Shown: positions 59,732 through 64,000 of the stretch, piece after piece
Layout: every line of letters starts with the position of its first letter
Position numbering within the stretch: the first letter of the stretch is position 1
Assembly (NCBI RefSeq): GCF_900113225.1
Contig: NZ_FOZE01000001.1
Span: forward strand, 2,665,116-2,729,115
Direction of reading: 5' to 3'
Source: Mitsuaria sp. PDC51
Lineage (GTDB): Bacteria > Pseudomonadota > Gammaproteobacteria > Burkholderiales > Burkholderiaceae_C
DNA: 64,000 nucleotides
Notes under the pieces: model-generated
The model's input: the letters and a program-made list of their open reading frames with translations, nothing else
The model's database searches: none
Told to the model about the DNA's origin: nothing
Translations under genes and position numbers: made by a program

Positions 59732-60505
59732 ATGAGCACCTCGACTTCCACCTCCGCTTCCACCTCCACGCCGCTGGCCGGCAAGGTCGCTTTCATCCAC
59801 GGTGGTTCGCGCGGCATCGGCGCCGCGTCGGCGCGCCGGCTGGCGCGCGAGGGCGCCACGGTCGCGATCGGTTATGCGTCCTCGGCGATCGCGGCCGAGG
59901 CGCTGGCGGAAGAAATCCAGGCCGCGGGCGGCCGGGCGGTCGCCATCAAGGCGGACGCCACCGACGCGCCGGCCCTGGCGGCCGCGATCGACGGCGTGGC
60001 CGAGCGCTTCGGCCGCCTCGACATCCTGGTCAACAGCGCCGGTGTGCTGTACGTCGCGCCGACGGAAGACTTCTCGCTGGCGGACTTCGACCGCACGCTG
60101 GCGGTCAACGTGCGCTCTGTCTTCGTGGCCTCGCAGGCGGCCGCCCGGCACATGCGCGAAGGCGGCCGGATCATCAACATCGGCAGCACCAACGCGCAGC
60201 GCATGCCCTTCGCCGGCGGCGCGGCGTATGCGATGAGCAAGTCGGCGCTGATCGGCCTGGTCAAGGGCATGGCGCGCGACCTGGGGCCGCGCGGCATCAC
60301 GGTGAACAACGTGGCGCCGGGGCCGGTCGACACCGACATGAACCCGGCCGACACGGATTTCGGCGCCGGCCTGCATGGCCTGATGGCCGTGCCGCGTCAC
60401 GCCAAGGCGGACGAGATCGCGGCGATGGTGGCCTATCTGGCCGGACCGGAAGCCGGGTTCGTCACCGGCGCCGACCTGCTGATCGACGGCGGATTCGCCG
60501 CCTGA
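59732..60505 (+). CDS. Short-chain dehydrogenase/reductase
   Basis: A 257-residue SDR starting MSTSTSTSASTSTPLAGKVA behind AAGGACGACGCC. The first 13 residues are a Ser/Thr repeat. Cofactor motif HGGSRGIGAASARRLAREG, NAG-like VNSAGVLYVAP, active-site Ser in IGSTNAQRMPFAGG and Tyr-x3-Lys in AYAMSKSALIGLV; C-terminal VTGADLLIDGGFAA. It resembles 3-oxoacyl-ACP reductase-type or xenobiotic ketone reductases. The divergent LysR gene probably controls it in response to its substrate. Confidence 0.94.
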   Translation: MSTSTSTSASTSTPLAGKVAFIHGGSRGIGAASARRLAREGATVAIGYASSAIAAEALAEEIQAAGGRAVAIKADATDAPALAAAIDGVAERFGRLDILVNSAGVLYVAPTEDFSLADFDRTLAVNVRSVFVASQAAARHMREGGRIINIGSTNAQRMPFAGGAAYAMSKSALIGLVKGMARDLGPRGITVNNVAPGPVDTDMNPADTDFGAGLHGLMAVPRHAKADEIAAMVAYLAGPEAGFVTGADLLIDGGFAA

Positions 60506-60544
60506 GGCCGAGGGCGCCAGTCAAGAGATCGACAAGTCGACGGA

Positions 60545-60575
60545 CCGCCGGACCGCCGGACCGTCGGTCCGACGG
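60545..60575. terminator. Stem-loop between convergent genes
   Basis: CCGCCGGACCG (60545-60555) pairs with CGGTCCGACGG (60565-60575) at 10 of 11 positions, with a 9-base loop. It lies between the SDR stop (60505) and the stop of the reverse-strand lipoprotein gene (60577), so it could end transcripts from both sides. There is no T-tract; the left arm is part of a short GGACCGCC tandem repeat. Confidence 0.4.
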
Positions 60576-60576
60576 A

Positions 60577-60882
60577 TCAACGAACCGTATGGCGCCGGCC
60601 GTCCTCGTCGACCCAGTAGCGGCCGCCCTGGCCATCCGAGTAGACCTGGCGCTCGCGGCCGTCGACGACCAGCCGCCCGATGAGCGCCCCGGCGACCGCG
60701 CCGACCGCCGCGCCCGTGAGGGCGTTGCCGCCGGTCGCGGCGCCGATGACGGCGCCGCCCACCGCGCCCACGGCCGCATTGCGCGCGTCGTCACGACGCT
60801 GCTGCCGGTCGGAAGCGCAACCGACGCTCAAGGCCGCGCAGGCGATGACCAGCGCAGCGGTGCTGAAGGGGGAGGTATTCAT
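60577..60882 (-). CDS. Glycine-zipper lipoprotein
   Basis: A 101-residue protein with lipobox LSVGC (Cys 22). The middle AVGAVGGAVIGAATGGNALT with GAAVGAVAGALIGRLV is a glycine-zipper membrane-inserting segment. The C-terminus has GRERQVYSDGQGGRYWVDED, a short YMGG/OmpA-like extension seen in SlyB/YMGG-type outer-membrane lipoproteins. Likely an envelope-stress protein. It is convergent with the SDR gene. Confidence 0.88.
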   Translation of the reverse strand: MNTSPFSTAALVIACAALSVGCASDRQQRRDDARNAAVGAVGGAVIGAATGGNALTGAAVGAVAGALIGRLVVDGRERQVYSDGQGGRYWVDEDGRRHTVR

Positions 60883-61117
60883 GAGAAGTCTCCTGAAGGG
60901 TGATGTTCGTCCGCCCTCCTCCGGCGCGACGAGACCACCGCCTCATCGCGCGGCGGAGGGCAGCGCGCGACTGATGCATCACGCCATGAGCGGCAAGGGG
61001 CATGCCCTGTCGGCGGCAGTAGCCGGAACGGCACGGGCGGCAAGGCGTAGCGAGAAGCAACGAGCGGCGGCGGTACGGCGATTGCCGCGCCTGGGTATCC
61101 CACTTCAGGAGATCGCC

Positions 61118-61438
61118 ATGCCTCGCGGAGACAAATCCTCCTACACGGACAAGCAGAAGCGTCAGGCCGAGCACATCGAAAGCGGCTATGAGCATCGCGG
61201 CGTGCCCAAGGACGAAGCCGAACGGCGCGCCTGGGCCACGGTCAACAAGGAAACGGGCGGCGGCAAGAAGTCGGGCTCGGGCCGCGGCCAGGCCGAGAAC
61301 CACGAGCCCTCGCGCAAGGGCGGGCGCCTGGGCGGCAAGGCCGCGGCGAGCCGCACGGCGGCGGAGCGCTCAGCCTCCGCGAAGAAGGCCGCGGCGACCC
61401 GCAAGCGCAATGCGGCGGCGCGCGCGGCCCATCATTGA
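61118..61438 (+). CDS. Small basic protein, plasmid-stabilization-protein-like
   Basis: A 106-residue protein behind TTCAGGAGATCGCC. The N-terminal half MPRGDKSSYTDKQKRQAEHI with ESGYEHRGVPKDEAERRAWA and TVNKETGGGKKSGSG matches a family often labelled plasmid stabilization protein, though no toxin-antitoxin role is established. The C-terminal half is disordered and Lys/Arg/Ala-rich (KAAASRTAAERSASAKKAAA), resembling KGG-type stress proteins or a nucleic-acid-binding tail. It is convergent with the Gln-rich gene. Confidence 0.85.
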   Translation: MPRGDKSSYTDKQKRQAEHIESGYEHRGVPKDEAERRAWATVNKETGGGKKSGSGRGQAENHEPSRKGGRLGGKAAASRTAAERSASAKKAAATRKRNAAARAAHH

Positions 61439-61447
61439 GAACGAGGG

Positions 61448-61741
61448 TCAGCGGTCCTCGCGGGAGGAATCGCTGTCCTCACTGCGGTCGTCACGGGACG
61501 CCTGGTTGCGCTGGCTGCCGGGCGACTGCTGGCTGGACGGCTGCTGCGAACGCTGGTTCAGCTGTCCCTGCTGACCGCCGGACTGGCTCTGCTGGGACTG
61601 CTGGCGCTGGCCTTGCGAGCCGCCGCCCTGCTGCCCGCCAGGCTGGTTCTGCTGCCCTTGCTGCCCCTGCTGATGCTGGTTCTGCTGGCTGGAACCGCCC
61701 TGGGGTTGCGGCGATGACTTCGTGTTGGGTTGCTGGGCCAT
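61448..61741 (-). CDS. Gln-rich low-complexity protein
   Basis: A 97-residue protein starting MAQQPNTKSSPQPQGGSSQQ; GGAGATCACC lies in front of the ATG at 61741, and an ATG at 61753 is possible. It consists almost entirely of Gln, Ser, Gly and Asn in imperfect short repeats, then an acidic/basic tail ending DRSEDSDSSREDR. It is intrinsically disordered and lacks a signal. The function is unknown; similar small proteins accompany stress genes in this order. Its stop is 10 bases from the convergent neighbour. Confidence 0.7.
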   Translation of the reverse strand: MAQQPNTKSSPQPQGGSSQQNQHQQGQQGQQNQPGGQQGGGSQGQRQQSQQSQSGGQQGQLNQRSQQPSSQQSPGSQRNQASRDDRSEDSDSSREDR

Positions 61742-61893
61742 GGTGATCTCCATGTTGAGCACGCCGGCAACTTCGCCGGCAGATTGGAGGGGCAATGGTC
61801 ATGCCGGCGGGGGCGCGTGACGGATCGACAGATCAGCGGGTCGGCGCCGTTCACATCGACGGGACACAGCGCCCAACGCGAAAGGCATGCCAA

Positions 61894-62352
61894 TCAATCC
61901 GCCCTCAGTGAGTAAATTCCGGTTGGCTGCCAGCGCCTTTGGGGAGACCTATATTGGATCTCGAACAAGGCCCCCCGAACAGCAATAAAGGAACAATTTA
62001 TTATCACGCCACCCTCGTCAATCGCAACACACTTAAATATTATATGCTCTTCCATCCCCTCAAGACCTGGCAACAACCTTGGGAAGGGCCGCAGTTTATT
62101 AAATTTCTTATAATAAAAGTCGGTGAATCCATAGGCAAGTCTCGGCTCATTTGCGTCCAGCACGCGATTAACAAAATTGAAGCGCGCAATTTGGTCAAGC
62201 AAGACACCTCGCATGTCCACATCCACGGATTCGCATAAAAAATCAAGCAACCGTGCCTCGAACTCCGTCAAATTAAATAGGCCAAAGAAGTTTTTGAGCC
62301 TTCCCAGCCACTGATGTTCCGAGCTATTCCTCACAAGTGCAATCCGTTTCAT
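61894..62352 (-). CDS. Putative immunity protein of the RHS toxin
   Basis: A 152-residue soluble protein starting MKRIALVRNSSEHQWLGRLK. No known immunity family is recognised. It lies directly after the RHS toxin tip on the same strand and its start overlaps the RHS stop region by 29 bases (62324-62352), the standard toxin-immunity arrangement. The gene is clearly AT-richer than the genome (54 G or C of 120 bases counted at 62041-62160), like the toxin tip. It contains several aromatic and hydrophobic strands (FTDFYYKKFNKLRPFPRLLP, NCSFIAVRGALFEIQYRSPQ). The role is inferred from position and composition only. Confidence 0.65.
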   Translation of the reverse strand: MKRIALVRNSSEHQWLGRLKNFFGLFNLTEFEARLLDFLCESVDVDMRGVLLDQIARFNFVNRVLDANEPRLAYGFTDFYYKKFNKLRPFPRLLPGLEGMEEHIIFKCVAIDEGGVIINCSFIAVRGALFEIQYRSPQRRWQPTGIYSLRAD

Positions 62353-64000
62353 TAAATGTCATGGATGCCACTCCATAAATAGCGGCCCCAGGGGTGTATG
62401 GCATACGATTAATTAGCCTCCGCCAAGCAGGCCACGGAATATATTTCGCGCGCTGCGCGGCATTCATGCCGATTCCGGCTGCTGTGGCATCCATGAGGTC
62501 ATGAAGATCTGGTCTCCCCCCCGTGGTGGGAATGTAGTCACCATTCATGCGATTGCCAGTCTTGTTCATCCAGTTTGCCGGCGAACTACCCGCTCGCTTG
62601 AGAAACTTTCTGGAGAATAGGCTATGCGAGAAGTTACTTCCTCCATTGGGACTAATATTGCGTGCAAATGCTCGAGTACCAGCAGCATTACCAACCGCAA
62701 TGGAAGCCACAACGCCAGAGACTTCACCGGCGGCGTACCATTTCGAGCAGCGATTGACACTATTGATGTCCATAACGCGTCGAAGTTGTCTCGATATTCC
62801 GAACGTCACAACGTCACCGAATCCACCGCCAAAATCAACCAGCCCCTGCGACGGCTCCCAGCCACCAGTCATGTTGTAGATGGCGTCGTACACGCCATCG
62901 GTGCCCCACAGGCCATACGGGTCGTAAAAAGTCAGTGGGTTTCCATTCGCGTAACCATATGTATTGACACCTCCCGTCAACCCAATAGGATCACTTTGAA
63001 CATACCTCCCCGTCGTCCCGTCATAGTCCCGGAAGTAGTTGTAGTTCAACCCGGACTCGCTGTCATAGTACTGCCCGGGAAAGCGCAGGTTGAACGTGAT
63101 CGGTGAGAGGCCCGCCGGCGCCTGCTCCGGCTGCGTCGTGCCGAAGGGCTCGCTGATCCAGCGCCAGCGCGCGGCTTCGGTCTTGTCGATGAGCACGCGC
63201 GGTGCGTTCAGGTGATCCGCGTACGCGAGCAGCGGCAGCGGTGACGCCACGGAGCCAACGATCACCGCCACGGGCGTGTCGCCCAGCCAGACGAACTCCT
63301 GCACCACGCCCGAGGCGTTGTACTCCCCCAGGAGATGCCCTTCTTGGTCGTACGCGAAGTCCCTCAGCCCCGCGCTGTGCTCCTTGTGCACTCGCTGCCC
63401 ACCGGCGTCGTACTGGTAGGTCGTCGTCAGGCCGTTTTTGGTGAGCGTGCCCAGCCGGTTGTCCAGTCGGATCGTCGTGGTGTACGCCAGGCCCGTGTCG
63501 CTGAGCGTGTTGCCCGCCGCGTCGTAGCCGAAGCTGCGCGTGGGATTGGCGACGCTGGTGAGCCGGTTGCTGGTGCTGGCCGTCGTGTAGGTCCGCGTCG
63601 TGGCGTTGAGCTTGACGCTGGTCCGGTTGCCGTTGGCGTCGTAGCCGATGGTCCAGGAGTTGGCCGGCGTGACGATGCTGGTCAGCCGCCCCAGCTCGTC
63701 ATAACCGAAGCTCTGGTTCATCGCCTGCGCGGCGGCGGTGGCTTCACCGGTACTCGCATCCAGGTGCGTGTAGCTGACGATCCGGTCAGCCGCGTCGTAG
63801 GTGATGTCGCGGACGACGGCGCCCAGCGGATAACGGACCAGGCGGCCGTAGGCGTCGTACACCCGCTCCTGCAGCTTCGTGCCGCTGTTCATCTGCATCT
63901 GCCAGCTGCGCACGCCGCCGAAGGGCTCGAACTGGATGCCGCTGATCAGCGGCTGCGCGGCGCTCGAGGCGTCCTTGGCCAGGCTCATGCTGACCGGCAG
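62324..64000 (-). CDS. RHS-repeat polymorphic toxin, C-terminal part (cut by window edge)
   Basis: The frame runs in from the right edge; about 558 codons are here. YD/RHS repeats are clear (GYDELGRLTSIVTPANSWTI, YDAAGNTLSDTG, YQYDAGGQRVHKEHSAGLRD). The RHS core ends with FPGQYYDSESGLNYNYFRDY, the YVQSDPIGLTGGVNTYGYAN motif and NPLTFYDPYGLWG. After this shell-closing motif comes a hydrophobic linker (LVDFGGGFGDVVTFGISRQL, VVASIAVGNAAGTRAF) and a C-terminal tip of about 110 residues (SHSLFSRKFLKRAGSSPANW, GRPDLHDLMDATAAGIG). The tip's activity is unknown. Composition drops to the AT-rich side after about 63000, indicating a swapped tip. Confidence 0.92.
   Translation of the reverse strand: MPVSMSLAKDASSAAQPLISGIQFEPFGGVRSWQMQMNSGTKLQERVYDAYGRLVRYPLGAVVRDITYDAADRIVSYTHLDASTGEATAAAQAMNQSFGYDELGRLTSIVTPANSWTIGYDANGNRTSVKLNATTRTYTTASTSNRLTSVANPTRSFGYDAAGNTLSDTGLAYTTTIRLDNRLGTLTKNGLTTTYQYDAGGQRVHKEHSAGLRDFAYDQEGHLLGEYNASGVVQEFVWLGDTPVAVIVGSVASPLPLLAYADHLNAPRVLIDKTEAARWRWISEPFGTTQPEQAPAGLSPITFNLRFPGQYYDSESGLNYNYFRDYDGTTGRYVQSDPIGLTGGVNTYGYANGNPLTFYDPYGLWGTDGVYDAIYNMTGGWEPSQGLVDFGGGFGDVVTFGISRQLRRVMDINSVNRCSKWYAAGEVSGVVASIAVGNAAGTRAFARNISPNGGSNFSHSLFSRKFLKRAGSSPANWMNKTGNRMNGDYIPTTGGRPDLHDLMDATAAGIGMNAAQRAKYIPWPAWRRLINRMPYTPGAAIYGVASMTFNETDCTCEE

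Noticed and set aside
1..64000. CRISPR arrays, tRNA or rRNA genes, transposases, phage integrases
   Set aside because: None was seen. The tandem repeats found are intragenic or simple trinucleotide runs, and the RHS gene carries no integrase.

Overview
The window is high-GC DNA with dense genes, tight operons and strong third-position GC bias. Its gene content points to a betaproteobacterium of the order Burkholderiales, probably the Roseateles/Mitsuaria/Rubrivivax group. The supports are the surE-pcm-nlpD-rpoS-rlmD order, a Bug-type binding protein, a DUF4148 secreted protein, a DctPQM TRAP system, TonB receptors and secreted carbohydrate-active enzymes. This placement is inferred from gene content, not from a marker phylogeny. 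I saw no rRNA, tRNA, CRISPR array, transposase or integrase.

Layout. 1-2249: the end of a glycan-assembly cluster (GT4 fragment, DUF5672 protein, GT-B-like protein). 2361-3929: a chemoreceptor. 4017-6500: a secreted GH95 enzyme, with a pair of palindromes and a frameshifted GH31 relic upstream. 7258-8541: a patatin lipase. 8662-13467: a gluconate-type locus (gntK-dctQ-dctM-dctP divergent from a LacI-family GntR) with three copies of the same AGCGCT-centred palindrome. 13556-18136: an RND pump and its adaptor. 18405-25364: aroC, an MFS gene, rlmD, rpoS, nlpD and pcm, followed by surE to 26116. 26224-30975: an oxidoreductase, an orphan NarL-type regulator, a TonB receptor and a DUF1828 protein. 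31093-35344: a GNAT protein, an MFS exporter, a possible GH64 relic and an S9 peptidase. 35511-43777: a complete tripartite RND pump (adaptor, pump, outer-membrane factor) divergent from a BaeSR-like two-component pair. 43853-48845: a secreted SGNH esterase under a LacI-type palindrome, a VOC protein, and a siderophore receptor behind a Fur-like site. 49035-54284: a GAF-PAS sensor, then a Bug binding protein and an AtuA-like protein divergent from a LysR regulator. 54256-55250: MipA/OmpV followed by a histidine-kinase relic. 55324-61741: BluB, GNAT, DUF4239, DUF4148, a LysR/SDR divergent pair and small stress-type proteins. 61894-64000: the 3' end of an RHS polymorphic-toxin gene with an AT-rich tip and a probable immunity gene.

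Themes. Several parts look like soil or plant-surface biology: polysaccharide side-chain enzymes, sugar-acid uptake, siderophore uptake, drug efflux and contact-dependent competition. The window also holds three gene relics (GH31, possibly GH64, and a histidine kinase) beside intact neighbours, which suggests recent gene loss. The least explained parts are the RHS tip and its partner, the 33-bp repeat array inside the AtuA-like gene, and the twin-operator region upstream of the GH95 gene.
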